Below are positions 9,226-18,528 of a stretch of 64,000 nt of DNA, piece by piece. Numbering within the stretch: position 1 is the stretch's first letter; each line of letters starts with the position of its first letter. The DNA is from Burkholderiales bacterium (GTDB lineage: Bacteria > Pseudomonadota > Gammaproteobacteria > Burkholderiales > JAEUOS01). The stretch covers positions 1 to 64,000 of the forward strand of contig CANJDH010000005.1 in NCBI GenBank assembly GCA_947473125.1, written 5' to 3'. Made by a program: the position numbers and the translations under genes. Under the pieces are notes generated by a model. That model ran no database searches. It worked only from the letters and a program-made list of their open reading frames with translations, and was not told the DNA's origin.

Positions 9226-12200
9226 TCAGGATCCGTCGCCCACCAGCGAAAACGGCGCCCAGAACAACGGGTGGGCATACGAGTAAGCGGCCTTGCCGGC
9301 GCCGTCCCTGGCTTCCCCGGCATCGATCAGATCCAGCATTGTTGAACGCAAGGCATCCGCCTTCGACAAGGCAGGCTGCGCAGCCTGGCGCCGGAAGATG
9401 CCGGTGGTGATTTGTTTGGCAGAGACGGTTTCCACCGGCCAGCTGGATGCGAGCAAGGCACGCGTACCGGCATAGAAGAACGCACGACCCAGACCCGACA
9501 GCGCCTCGGCGCCCTCCGCCGAACCGCTGGCCGTATTGCACGCCGACAGCACGACCCAGTCTGCATCGAGCTTGAGGTTGAGGATTTCCTCAACCGTGAG
9601 CAGGCCATCGCCTTCGACACCGGCCACATCCGGAGCCGTTAGCGCCAGTGCCGGCTGGTCGAGGCCGTTGAGTTCACCCGGCACCAGGCCATGGGTGGCA
9701 AACAGGATCACCCGCTTGCTGCGCCAGTCGCGCGCCTTGACTTCCTTTTCGTTCGCGCCGGTTTGCAGCAGCACATCCGACGCCGCGCCAAAGATCGCCG
9801 CGATTTCGCGCACTTCATCGTTGGTATCGGGCAGGCGCGCCAGGCGTGCCAGTTCGGCGCTGTCGACCTGGTCTAGGCGGCCGGCGCTACGCAGCGCCAC
9901 CGCAACGCCGCCGCGCACGGTGACGCTGGCCGCAGCCGTCGCCGCAGTCTGCGCCGTCATCTGTGCACGACTAAAGATCGGGTCGCCGATGCCGGCAAAA
10001 CTCAATGTCTTGTCGGTGCGCGCCGGCAGTGCGCGCAGGGTCACCAGCGCGTTTACCGACGGCACCTGGGTGATCGCATGGCGGCGCACCAGCCAGGGCA
10101 CGTTGCGGTACTCAACATAGGCCGGCATCGCGTCGAGGCGCACCACCGCCGGCGCCGTCGGCAGGAGCGCGAAGGGCAGCGCGGCGAGCGCGCCATTAGC
10201 CGAGACAATGAGCTGCTTGCTGTCACCGAAGGCGGCCGCCACCGGCGCCAGCACGATCCGATAAATCTCGTGCGCGTCGTCAAGCGCAAACGGCGGCACG
10301 CCGGGCAGACCGTGCGAAAACGGGTCAACGGTGCGGCGCACGCGCGCGGTCAGCGCTTCGATGGCCTTGGCGCCTACCGGTGCCGCATGAAACGCCGGGG
10401 CGCCGGCCTTGGGCACGGCCCAGACAAAGGTGCGCGTTTCGCCGCTCAGCACAGCGAGGAGGGCTTCGCCGGGGCGCAGCACGCGCTGGGCATCGGCAAT
10501 GGTTGGCGGCCGGGGCGCGATCAGATTGGCATAAGCCGGAAAGCGCCGTTCGATGTCGGCTGCCAGGGTGGCTTGCTCCTTTTCAATGACGCCTATGCGT
10601 ACGCGCATGTCGCCGATGACCTTGGTCAGTTGCTTCTCGATGGGCGCCGCGAGCAGACTGCCGAGGGTGCGATGCAGGGTCGACAGTTCCTCGCCGAAGT
10701 CCTGCTCGCGTCTTACCACTTCGGCCAACTGCGGGTCGGCCGAGGCGCGCGCCGCCGATGACGCCAGAGCCTTTTGCACGCTGCCGGCGCGCAGCAAATC
10801 GGCAGCGGTGAAGCCTTCCTGGGCGGCGGGCTCCTTGAAGAGGCTCGCGAACTCCGGCCCCTGCATGTCGGCCAGCAGCCCCAGATAGCTCTCGAGGATG
10901 TGGCCGAAGATACGCTTGCCAAGCGACTCGCTGCCGCCGTCGTTGCTGCGCAGGCGCGCATCGGCGATGGTGCGCACCGCATCCCGATACAGGCTGAGTG
11001 CCGCGGCCTTGGCACCGCCGGCCTGCAGGGCCATCGCCTTGGCGCCTTTGGCCTGCCCGGTCAAGACATGTGCCGCGCCGAAGCGCGTTTCGAAGCGCTG
11101 CACCAGCGCGTCGGCCACCGGCAGGGCGCGCGCGCCCTGCCCGGATTGCGCCAGCGCGATCACGTAGGTAGCACCAGCGCCAGGGTTGCGCTGTGCCTCG
11201 CCGGTCCAGCGTTCGACCTGCGCCGTCGCTTCGGCATAGGCACCTCTTACATACAGTGCTTGTGCATACTCGCCGCGCGCACGCGCGACCAGGCCGCTGC
11301 CATCTTCGGCCCCCACCCGTTCGTAAATGCGCACCGCCTCGCCAAGCAGTGCCTCGGCATCGGTGAAGCGGCCTTGGCGCGAATAGACCGCACCCAGCGC
11401 TCCGAGGGCACCGGCCACCTGAGGCGAGTCGCGCCCGACGCGCGCAATGACGCGCTGCACCTGGGCGCGCAACAGGATTTCGGCATCGACGTGGCGGCGC
11501 TGCTGCATCAGCACCGCCGCCCAGCCCAGTTCGCAGACGTCACGCGAGGCCTGCGAGCCATCCGGCGTGGGTGCGTCTGTACCGAGTGCCGCAAAGCGCT
11601 GGTTCGCCAGTTGCGCATCGTCAATGCTCGCCTCGACGGCGCGCTTGAATGCCGCATCAGCCTCGACCAGTTTGCCGCGCACGAATAGGTGGCTGCCGCG
11701 CAGGCATTCGAGCCCGCTGCGCCAGGCATGCCGATACCAGCCCGCTGCGCGCGAATTGCTCATCGACAATTGGTACGCGTGGTCGGCTTGCCGCTGCGCC
11801 TCGTCGGCCCCGCTGACGTCACCCATGGCGGCACGGTCGATGGCGACGCGCCCATAGGCCCCGATCAGGAATCCGGCCAGCGGCCGCAGGCCGATCACCT
11901 CGTTGACCAATTCCATCGACTGTGTCAAATCGCCATACAGCCGTTCACGCACCGCCAAATCGAACAGGATCCGTGCGGCAGCGTCGGTGCCGCGCGCCAG
12001 CATGGCGTTGCGGCGTTTGATCTCGAGTTCCTTGCCGGTCTGGCCCAATTCTTCGGCGGCCTGTCCCTGGCGGCGCAGGAACACGATTTGCTCGCGCAGC
12101 GCCGCGCTCGCCGGGAACGGCTCGGCCAGCATCGCCTTGAGCTCGGATATGCGTTCCGGGCGCGGCTTGGCCGCCTCGATCTGGGCGACCAGATCCTTGA

Positions 12201-12303
12201 TCGATTTTGGCGGCGCCGTTTCCGCCGACGCAGCCAGTGCGGCGCAGAGAAGCGCTGCCCCCGCGACTGCGCGTATCACACCTGCCCTCAACAACCAGTT
12301 CAT
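9226..12303 (-). CDS. Exported CHAT-domain (caspase-like) protein with TPR region
   Basis: The protein has 1025 residues. The N-terminus has a Sec-type signal (hydrophobic VIRAVAGAALLCAALAASA, cleavage near ASAETA), so the product is probably periplasmic or outer-membrane associated. Residues about 40-480 are Ala-rich helical repeats of TPR type (for example VAGALGALGAVYSRQGRFTDAEALL). The CHAT domain fills the last about 400 residues and keeps the caspase-clan dyad: His about 871 in ILFATHGLVPGE and Cys about 922 in VVLSACNTASGSAEG, then LGRAFFYAGTRALLASSWPV. CHAT proteases cleave specific partner proteins. The start at 12303 was chosen over one 8 codons upstream because it overlaps the FecR-like stop as ATGA. 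Confidence 0.88.
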   Translation of the reverse strand: MNWLLRAGVIRAVAGAALLCAALAASAETAPPKSIKDLVAQIEAAKPRPERISELKAMLAEPFPASAALREQIVFLRRQGQAAEELGQTGKELEIKRRNAMLARGTDAAARILFDLAVRERLYGDLTQSMELVNEVIGLRPLAGFLIGAYGRVAIDRAAMGDVSGADEAQRQADHAYQLSMSNSRAAGWYRHAWRSGLECLRGSHLFVRGKLVEADAAFKRAVEASIDDAQLANQRFAALGTDAPTPDGSQASRDVCELGWAAVLMQQRRHVDAEILLRAQVQRVIARVGRDSPQVAGALGALGAVYSRQGRFTDAEALLGEAVRIYERVGAEDGSGLVARARGEYAQALYVRGAYAEATAQVERWTGEAQRNPGAGATYVIALAQSGQGARALPVADALVQRFETRFGAAHVLTGQAKGAKAMALQAGGAKAAALSLYRDAVRTIADARLRSNDGGSESLGKRIFGHILESYLGLLADMQGPEFASLFKEPAAQEGFTAADLLRAGSVQKALASSAARASADPQLAEVVRREQDFGEELSTLHRTLGSLLAAPIEKQLTKVIGDMRVRIGVIEKEQATLAADIERRFPAYANLIAPRPPTIADAQRVLRPGEALLAVLSGETRTFVWAVPKAGAPAFHAAPVGAKAIEALTARVRRTVDPFSHGLPGVPPFALDDAHEIYRIVLAPVAAAFGDSKQLIVSANGALAALPFALLPTAPAVVRLDAMPAYVEYRNVPWLVRRHAITQVPSVNALVTLRALPARTDKTLSFAGIGDPIFSRAQMTAQTAATAAASVTVRGGVAVALRSAGRLDQVDSAELARLARLPDTNDEVREIAAIFGAASDVLLQTGANEKEVKARDWRSKRVILFATHGLVPGELNGLDQPALALTAPDVAGVEGDGLLTVEEILNLKLDADWVVLSACNTASGSAEGAEALSGLGRAFFYAGTRALLASSWPVETVSAKQITTGIFRRQAAQPALSKADALRSTMLDLIDAGEARDGAGKAAYSYAHPLFWAPFSLVGDGS

Positions 12304-12956
12304 TTCGGCCGGCGGTTTTCCACCCATGCATCAAGGTCCTTGACTATATCGCTGTTGGGCTGCTTGGCCTGCATCACCCGGACGAGCTGCTTCATTTCAT
12401 CGTACATCGAGTAGTTCTGCACCACGGTGTAAAGGTAGATCTCGGGCATGATGTCGTCGGCCGGGGCCGCCGATTTCATCGATTCATAGGTCTTGCGCGC
12501 TTCGCGCACTTCGGCGGCCTGGTCGGCCGTCAGGGTGGAAGGGGTAATGCCGCGCACCATCACGCTCCCGGCGCGACCCAGCTTGGCGATTTGCATCATC
12601 TCCGGAGTTTGCGCGAGCCTTTGCGGTACGCCGCCGGGCAGCTGCGAAACTTCCGGCTGGCCGGATTGGCCACGGCTTTCAGAGGGGCCCACGGTAAAGG
12701 CCGCCGGCCCCTTCCAGGACTCCTGGCGCCCATTGGAAAAATAGACCACGCGCACGCTGGCACCGGCCGGCACCCGCACCACGTCGCTGTCGCGCAGTTT
12801 CATGTAGGCAGTGGCACGCGCCGTCGAGCCGCCTGCCGGCTGATACTGCACCTCACCCGACAGCTGGTTGATCATGCCGGCATCGCCGGCGCTTTGTGCG
12901 AACGCGGTGGATATGGCCAACACACACGAGGCGACCCAGATCAACAGGAGTTTCAT
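12300..12956 (-). CDS. FecR-domain secreted protein
   Basis: This 218-residue exported protein starts at ATG 12956, which follows GGGAGAA by 4 bases and opens a clean signal peptide (MKLLLIWVASCVLAISTAFA, then Q). The domain after it (SGEVQYQ, DSDVVRVPAGASVRVVYFSNG, WKGPAAFTVG) is FecR-like, as in periplasmic proteins that carry signals or bind ligands. The C-terminal 90 residues are helical (YLYTVVQNYSMYDEMKQLVR). The stop overlaps the CHAT start by 4 bases, so the two are co-translated. FecR plus CHAT-TPR pairs look like a functional unit, perhaps regulator or substrate plus protease; this is inference. Confidence 0.85.
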   Translation of the reverse strand: MKLLLIWVASCVLAISTAFAQSAGDAGMINQLSGEVQYQPAGGSTARATAYMKLRDSDVVRVPAGASVRVVYFSNGRQESWKGPAAFTVGPSESRGQSGQPEVSQLPGGVPQRLAQTPEMMQIAKLGRAGSVMVRGITPSTLTADQAAEVREARKTYESMKSAAPADDIMPEIYLYTVVQNYSMYDEMKQLVRVMQAKQPNSDIVKDLDAWVENRRPK

Positions 12957-13219
12957 GACGTTCTCCCAAACTTTCCGCAACAAGGCGCAATTATGCTCCG
13001 GGAATAACGGCAGCGTGTGACGAACGGATGGCGCGCTCGCGAAAATTCGGGTTGGCGCACGCGCCGGCGCAAGGCCTGAAACGGGCGCTGTGCGCTACCT
13101 GTTGAGGCAGGCCCCGCTACTTTGGTCGGTTACCGCATTCGTCGCGCCAAACCGTGTAAATTCTGTTTCATCGCAACGCCGTGCCGGCGCGGGCGGCAAA
13201 ATCAGAAAGTGGAGGAATC

Positions 13220-13642
13220 ATGGCTGTGACCTATCAAAAACCGTCGGGCGCCTTTATCGGCGCCTCCTGGGTGGCGCTGCTGGTGGGCGCAGGCACGTTC
13301 ATCGTGGCGCTGTGGAACGCCTCGATGCCCGAATATGAAAAGGGCTATTACTTCACCGTGTTGATGTACGGCCTGTTTTCCTGCGTATCCCTGCAAAAGG
13401 CCGTGCGTGACCGGCTCGAAGGCATTCCCGTGACTGGTATTTATTACGGCCTCGCCTGGGTATCGGTGGGGCTCACGATCCTGCTGTTGCTGGTCGGCTT
13501 GTGGAATGCCAAGATGGCGTCTGCCGACAAAGGCCTCTATGCCATTGCCTTCCTGATGAGTTTGTTCGCGGCAATCGCGGTTCAAAAGAACACCCGCGAC
13601 ACCAAGTTGATCGAAGACCCCGACGGTCCGGGTACTGAATAG
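13220..13642 (+). CDS. YiaA/YiaB-type inner membrane protein
   Basis: This 140-residue membrane protein contains two copies of the YiaAB two-helix unit: FIGASWVALLVGAGTFIVALWNA with YYFTVLMYGLFSCVSLQKAVRD, and LAWVSVGLTILLLLVGLWNA with YAIAFLMSLFAAIAVQKNTRD. Four transmembrane helices are predicted, and each unit ends in QK(A/N)xRD. The family function is unknown. The ATG at 13220 is preceded by GTGGAGGA. The 263-base region upstream, shared with the divergent FecR-like gene, holds no recognisable gene or strong promoter motif. Confidence 0.88.
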   Translation: MAVTYQKPSGAFIGASWVALLVGAGTFIVALWNASMPEYEKGYYFTVLMYGLFSCVSLQKAVRDRLEGIPVTGIYYGLAWVSVGLTILLLLVGLWNAKMASADKGLYAIAFLMSLFAAIAVQKNTRDTKLIEDPDGPGTE

Positions 13643-13668
13643 CACCAGGCCTGCGGAACCAATGCTGA

Positions 13669-15036
13669 TCAGGCGGTGTTAACAAGTTCGCGCGCGAGTT
13701 CGTTGTGCCGCTCTACCAGAAGCGGCAGATCAACCGACGTCAGGTGCCCTTCCCTCACCACCACACGGCCGTTGACGATGGTGTAGTCGGCGCGGCGCGG
13801 TGCACAAAACAGCAGCGCCGCCACCGGATCATGCAGGGCGCCGGCAAAGGTGACGTCGTCGAGACGGTACAACGCAAGGTCGGCAGCCATGCCGGGCGCG
13901 ATCATGCCGACGTCGTCGCGCCCCAGTACGCGCGCCCCACCGCGGGTGGCGAGCTCCAGCGCGGCGCGCGCACCCATGGCACCGGGCCCGTGCCCGACGC
14001 GTGCCAACAACATCGCCTGGCGCGCTTCTCCCAGCAGGTCGCTGCCGTCGTTCGACGCCGAACCATCCACGCCCAGCCCGACCGGCACGCCGGCACGACG
14101 CATGGCGCCGATCGGCGCGATGCCGCTGGCAAGGCGCATGTTCGAGCAGGGACAGTGCGCGACGCCGGTTCCGGTGGCGCCGAAGCGCGCAATGCCCGGC
14201 GCATCGAGCTTGACGCAGTGCGCGTGCCAGACGTCGTCGCCAAGCCAGCCGCAGTCTTCGGCGTATTCGGCCGGCGTCATGCCAAACTTTTCCCTGGAGT
14301 AGGCAACATCGTTGTCGTTTTCCGCCAGATGCGTATGCAAGCGCACGCCGTGGTCGCGGCCGTAGCTGCGCGCCAGCGCCGCTGACTCGCGCATCAGATC
14401 GCGGCTGACCGAAAACGGCGAGCACGGCGCAGCGGCAATGCGCGTCATCGCATGGCGCGCCGGGTCGTGCCAGCGTTCAATCAGGCGCTGCGTGTCCTTG
14501 AGGATCGCGGCCTCCTTCTCGACCAGCCGGTCCGGCGGCAGGCCCCCCATGCTCTCACCGACACTCATGGCGCCGCGCGTGGCGTGAAAGCGCATGCCGA
14601 TGCGGGTAGCAGCCTGAATCGAGTGGTCCAGCGTGCAGCCGTTCGGGAACAGGTAGAGGTGATCGCTCGAGGTCGTGCAGCCGGACAGCAGCAATTCGGC
14701 CATGGCGACCTGGGTCGAGACTTCGAGCATTTCGGGCGTAAGGCCGGACCAGATCGGATACAGGACTTTCAGCCAGGCGAACAGCTCTGCGTCCTGCGCG
14801 CCGGGCACAGCGCGCGTGAGCGTCTGGAACATGTGGTGGTGGGTGTTGATCAGGCCGGGGATCACTGCGTGCCGGCGCGCATCGATCACTTCATCGGCCA
14901 GTGCTGGCAATTGGCCTGCCGGACCGATGGCCTCGATCAGATTGCCGCGCACCAGCACGCTGGCATCCGCCAGTTCCGTGCGCACGTCGTCCATGGTCGC
15001 AACGACGCGTGCGTTCTTGATCAATAGTGTGTTCAT
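13669..15036 (-). CDS. 8-oxoguanine deaminase
   Basis: This 455-residue amidohydrolase of the TRZ/ATZ group matches 8-oxoguanine deaminases (PA0142 type), which convert 8-oxoguanine to urate. Metal ligands are seen in INTHHHMFQTLTRAVP, HTHLAENDNDV, VWHAHCVKLD and VGLGVDGSASNDGSD. Phe/Met-rich NTHHHMFQTLTR and the CPCSNMRLASGIAPI segment are typical of this group rather than of cytosine deaminases. The ATG overlaps the guanine deaminase stop by 4 bases. Position at the end of the purine operon supports a role in clearing oxidised guanine to the same end product as xanthine dehydrogenase. Confidence 0.88.
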   Translation of the reverse strand: MNTLLIKNARVVATMDDVRTELADASVLVRGNLIEAIGPAGQLPALADEVIDARRHAVIPGLINTHHHMFQTLTRAVPGAQDAELFAWLKVLYPIWSGLTPEMLEVSTQVAMAELLLSGCTTSSDHLYLFPNGCTLDHSIQAATRIGMRFHATRGAMSVGESMGGLPPDRLVEKEAAILKDTQRLIERWHDPARHAMTRIAAAPCSPFSVSRDLMRESAALARSYGRDHGVRLHTHLAENDNDVAYSREKFGMTPAEYAEDCGWLGDDVWHAHCVKLDAPGIARFGATGTGVAHCPCSNMRLASGIAPIGAMRRAGVPVGLGVDGSASNDGSDLLGEARQAMLLARVGHGPGAMGARAALELATRGGARVLGRDDVGMIAPGMAADLALYRLDDVTFAGALHDPVAALLFCAPRRADYTIVNGRVVVREGHLTSVDLPLLVERHNELARELVNTA

Positions 15037-16331
15037 GGCGGATTGAGAAGTTGGCCCAAAGTATAGGTCGCTGCAACGGTGCGCTCATCGCCGAGGTGCA
15101 TCAACGCAAAAAGCCGGTCAATGGCATCGTCGCGCAAATGGTTGCGGCGACTCAGCGCAGGTGTCGCTGCAGGGCTAAGGACCACCAGGTCTGCTTCCTT
15201 GCGAGGCATAAAGTTGCCAATGGTTTCCTCCAGACCAAGGCTGCGTGCACCGCCTAAGGTAGCCAGATACAAGGCTTCCATCGGATGCAAGGCCGTGCCC
15301 AGAAGCTGCTGCACCTTGTAACCCTCCGCCATCGTTGTCAGCAATGAGTAGCTCGTGCCGCCGCCAACGTCAGTGGCAAGGCCCGTGCGCATCCCGGCCT
15401 CACGCGCCTGCTGATAATTGAACAGGCCGCTGCCTAGAAACAAGTTGGAAGTCGGGCAGAACGCCGCAGCGGCTCCGGTACTCGCCATGCGCGCACGGTC
15501 GGCGTCGTCCAGCCAGATGCAATGCCCGTAGATCGCACGCTCACGCAGCAGCTCATGGCGATCATAGACATCCAGATAGCTGCGTGCGCCGGGAAACAGC
15601 TCGTGCGCCCATGCCACTTCACCCTGGTTTTCCGCCACATGGCTCTGGATCCACGCGTCAGGATGCTCGCGCGCCAGGCGGGTGCAGGCAGCGAGCTGCT
15701 CGGGCGACGAGGTCGGGGCAAATCGCGGAGTAATCGCGTAACCGAGCCGATCGCGTCCGTGCCAGCGCTCGATCAGCGCCTTGCTGTCGCGGTAGCCTGA
15801 TTCGGCGGTATCGCGCAGGTCAGCGGGGCAGTTGCGGTCCATCAACACCTTGCCGGCGATCATGCGCAGGTTTCGACCTTGCGCCGCTTCGAAAAATGCA
15901 TCCACCGACTGCGGGTGCACCGTGCAGAACACCGCCGCCGTGGTGGTGCCGTTTTCAAGCAGCCGGTCGAGGAAGAACTCGGCGACGCCGTCGGCATGAG
16001 CACGCTCGGCAAATTTGCGCTCTTCAGGAAAGGTATAGCGCTCCAGCCAGTCGAGCAGTTGCGTGCCGTGGCTGGCGATCACGTCCACTTGCGGGTAGTG
16101 CACATGGCAATCGATGAAGCCCGGCACGATCAGATGGCCACGCCAGTCGTCGATGGCGACGTCCGGCCCGAGTTGCGGCAACAGTGTCGCAGCGGGCTGC
16201 AGCGCTTCGATGCGCCCGTCGCGCACCAGCAGGAGGCCGTCGTGCACCGCTTCACATGCAGTCGCATCCCCGCCGGGGCCGGGGTCGGCAAGGCAGTGCA
16301 GGAAATCGCCGCGAATCGCTTTGGTCGTCAT
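15033..16331 (-). CDS. guaD: Guanine deaminase
   Basis: GuaD hydrolyses guanine to xanthine and ammonia with a zinc centre. The 432-residue protein shows GFIDCHVHYPQVDVIASHG, the signature LLDWLERYTFPEE, metal ligands in SHVAENQGEV and IYGHCIWLDD, and the late Asp in LATDVGGGTSYSLL. All match the guanine deaminase family. The product feeds xanthine dehydrogenase encoded upstream in the same block. Its stop overlaps the start of 8-oxoguanine deaminase. A strong hairpin terminator lies just upstream, between this gene and the BMP lipoprotein gene, so it may have its own promoter or depend on read-through. Confidence 0.93.
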   Translation of the reverse strand: MTTKAIRGDFLHCLADPGPGGDATACEAVHDGLLLVRDGRIEALQPAATLLPQLGPDVAIDDWRGHLIVPGFIDCHVHYPQVDVIASHGTQLLDWLERYTFPEERKFAERAHADGVAEFFLDRLLENGTTTAAVFCTVHPQSVDAFFEAAQGRNLRMIAGKVLMDRNCPADLRDTAESGYRDSKALIERWHGRDRLGYAITPRFAPTSSPEQLAACTRLAREHPDAWIQSHVAENQGEVAWAHELFPGARSYLDVYDRHELLRERAIYGHCIWLDDADRARMASTGAAAAFCPTSNLFLGSGLFNYQQAREAGMRTGLATDVGGGTSYSLLTTMAEGYKVQQLLGTALHPMEALYLATLGGARSLGLEETIGNFMPRKEADLVVLSPAATPALSRRNHLRDDAIDRLFALMHLGDERTVAATYTLGQLLNPP

Positions 16332-16375
16332 GCTGTGGTGCTCATGTGCTGCTGCCCATGCGATGTCCGAAAAAA

Positions 16376-16406
16376 AGCCCGTTCGCCGTTGACGGGCGAA
16401 CGGGCT
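16376..16406 (-). terminator. Rho-independent terminator after the BMP-type ABC operon
   Basis: Read on the minus strand this is a 12-bp perfect stem (AGCCCGTTCGCC arms) with a 7-base loop, followed by a run of T (the plus-strand A-run at 16371-16376). It sits directly after the stop of the substrate-binding lipoprotein gene and before guaD. Confidence 0.85.
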
Positions 16407-16420
16407 GCTGGCCTCACCTA

Positions 16421-17587
16421 TTACTTGTTGCTCGGCACCTTGCCTTCAACGCCCTTGACGTAAAACATGATGCCGGAGATGAACTTGTCATCGCCCTTGG
16501 CATCCTTGGCCAGCACTTCCTTGCCGTCATTGCCCATCAGCGGCCCGCTCCAGACATTGAATTTGCCTTCCTTGATTTCGGCTTTCTTGTCTTCGGCCAT
16601 CTTCTTGACGTCGGCGGGCACCATGTCGCCCAGCGCCACCACGTCAATCGCGCCTTCCTTCATGCCCCACCAGTTGGTCTCGCCCTTCCAGGTGCCATCG
16701 AGCGCATCCTTGATCGCCTTCTTGTAATACGGCGCCCAATTGATGATGGCCGAGCCGAGATGGGCCTTGGGGCCGTAGCTGGTCATGTTGCTGTCCCAGC
16801 CGAAGGCCAACTTGCCCATTTTCTCAGCGGTCTGCAATACGGCCGGCGAATCGGTGTTTTGCAGCAGCACGTCGGCGCCGCCGTTGATCAGCGCGGTCGC
16901 GGCTTCGGCTTCCTTGCCCGGGTCAAACCATTTGTTGATCCAGACCACCTTGGTCTTGACCTTCGGGTTGACGCTTTGCGCACCGAGGGTGAAGGCGTTG
17001 ATGTTGCGCACCACCTCGGGAATCGGGATCGAGGCGACGAAGCCCAAGGTATTGGTCTTGGTCATCTTGCCGGCAATCATGCCTGCGACGTAAGCGCCTT
17101 CGTAGGCACGCACGTCGTAGACGCGCATGTTGTCGGCACTCTTGTAGCCAGTGGCATGCTCGAACTTCACGTCCTTGAATTCGGGCGCAACCTTGAGCAT
17201 CGGCTCCATGTAACCAAAGGTTGTGCCGAAGATCAGCTTGTTGCCTTGCGAGGCCATGTCGCGGATCACGCGCTCGGCATCGGCGCTTTCCGGCACATTT
17301 TCGACGAACGAGGTCTTGATTTTGTCGCCGAACTCCTTCTCGGCTTCCTTGCGCCCCAGGTCGTGCGCGTAGGTCCAGCCGCCATCGCCGACCGGGCCGA
17401 CGTAGGCGAACGCGATCTTGAGCGGCTCGGGTTTTGGTGCGGCCTTGGGCGCCTCGGCAGCCTTGGGGGCGTCAGCGGGCTTGGCCGCCGGTTTGGGTTC
17501 TTCCTTGCCGCAACCGGCCAGGCCCGCAGTCAGTCCGATGGCCGCCAGCATGGCGGTGAGCAACAACGATCTACGCAGGTTCAACAT
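16421..17587 (-). CDS. BMP-family purine/nucleoside-binding lipoprotein
   Basis: This 388-residue lipoprotein has a signal peptide ending in the lipobox LTAGLAGC, followed by an Ala/Pro/Lys linker and a Bmp (PnrA-like) ligand-binding domain. Visible family motifs are KIAFAYVGPVGDGGWTYAHD, TSFVENVPESADAERVIRD and INGGADVLLQNTDSPAVLQ. BMP proteins bind nucleosides or purines and deliver them to a RbsC-like permease pair. The ATG at 17587 is preceded by GAGGAG. Downstream is a strong terminator. With guaD and xdhABC beside it, the ligand is probably a purine base or nucleoside; this is inference from context. Confidence 0.9.
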   Translation of the reverse strand: MLNLRRSLLLTAMLAAIGLTAGLAGCGKEEPKPAAKPADAPKAAEAPKAAPKPEPLKIAFAYVGPVGDGGWTYAHDLGRKEAEKEFGDKIKTSFVENVPESADAERVIRDMASQGNKLIFGTTFGYMEPMLKVAPEFKDVKFEHATGYKSADNMRVYDVRAYEGAYVAGMIAGKMTKTNTLGFVASIPIPEVVRNINAFTLGAQSVNPKVKTKVVWINKWFDPGKEAEAATALINGGADVLLQNTDSPAVLQTAEKMGKLAFGWDSNMTSYGPKAHLGSAIINWAPYYKKAIKDALDGTWKGETNWWGMKEGAIDVVALGDMVPADVKKMAEDKKAEIKEGKFNVWSGPLMGNDGKEVLAKDAKGDDKFISGIMFYVKGVEGKVPSNK

Positions 17588-17612
17588 GACAACTCCTCTG
17601 TAATGGAACGAT

Positions 17613-18527
17613 TCAAGGGTGAAACGGCTTGCCCAGACTGGCGGGCATGTTCAAACGGATAAAGGCCGGATTGCGCGAAACGAGCGCCAACACGACGATC
17701 GTGGCGATGTACGGAAGCATCGACAGCAATTGTGATGCAATTTCCACGCCTTCTGCCTGCAAGGCGAATTGAATCATGGTGACGCTGCCAAACAGATAGG
17801 CCCCAAGCGCGACGCGCCAAGGCTTCCATGTCGCAAACGTGGTCAACGCCAGCGCAATCCAGCCACGCCCGGCCACCATGCCCTCGACCCATAGCGGCGT
17901 ATAGATCAGCGACAGGTAGGCGCCGGCAAGGCCGCAGCAGGCGCCGCCAAATGCCACCGTACCAACCCGAATGCCGCGTACCGGAAAGCCGATCGCGTGC
18001 GCCGACTCGGGCGATTCGCCGACCGCGCGAATCGTCAGCCCCAAACGGGTGCGCGCCAGCACCCACGCAACCACGCCGGTCAGGAGCAGCGCCAGATACA
18101 CCATCGGATGCAGCTTGAACAAGGCCGTGCCGAAAAAGGGAATCTCGGACAGGCCCGGAATCGCAAAATTGGTCTGGAACGGGACGGTCTTGCCGACATA
18201 GGCCAAACCGGCAAAGGCCGACAGGCCGGCGCCAAACAAGGTGAGCGCCAGCCCGGTGGCGTACTGGTTGGTGACAAGGCCGATTGCCAGGCCGGAGAAG
18301 ATCAGCGAGAACAGCACGCCCGCCACGGCGCCGGCGATCAGGCCGGCGGTCGCGCTGCCGGTATGGAAGCCGACCGCGAAGCCGGCGGCGGCGGCGATCA
18401 GCATCATGCCTTCTGCACCAAGGTTGAGGATGCCGGAGCGTTCGTTGATCAATAGGCCAATGCCGGCGAGCAACAAGGGAGTGCCCGCAGAGAGTGTCGC
18501 GGCGATCAGCGAGGCGAGTTGTTCCAT
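17613..18527 (-). CDS. ABC transporter permease (nucleoside/purine importer, subunit 2)
   Basis: This 304-residue inner-membrane permease of the branched-chain/ribose superfamily is close to YufQ/NupC-type subunits. It opens with a long hydrophobic N-terminus and shows ERSGILNLGAEGMMLIAAAAG, the hallmark loop of this family, and the cytoplasmic coupling segment RTRLGLTIRAVGESPESAHA. About eight membrane helices are visible. It follows the partner permease by one base and precedes the BMP lipoprotein gene, forming the membrane channel with it. Confidence 0.9.
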   Translation of the reverse strand: MEQLASLIAATLSAGTPLLLAGIGLLINERSGILNLGAEGMMLIAAAAGFAVGFHTGSATAGLIAGAVAGVLFSLIFSGLAIGLVTNQYATGLALTLFGAGLSAFAGLAYVGKTVPFQTNFAIPGLSEIPFFGTALFKLHPMVYLALLLTGVVAWVLARTRLGLTIRAVGESPESAHAIGFPVRGIRVGTVAFGGACCGLAGAYLSLIYTPLWVEGMVAGRGWIALALTTFATWKPWRVALGAYLFGSVTMIQFALQAEGVEIASQLLSMLPYIATIVVLALVSRNPAFIRLNMPASLGKPFHP

Positions 18528-18528
18528 C

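Noticed and set aside
10078-12414. Several long plus-strand frames opposite the CHAT gene
   Set aside because: They have shadow composition (Arg, His, Gln-rich) and no domain; the minus-strand frame has a signal peptide, TPRs and CHAT motifs.
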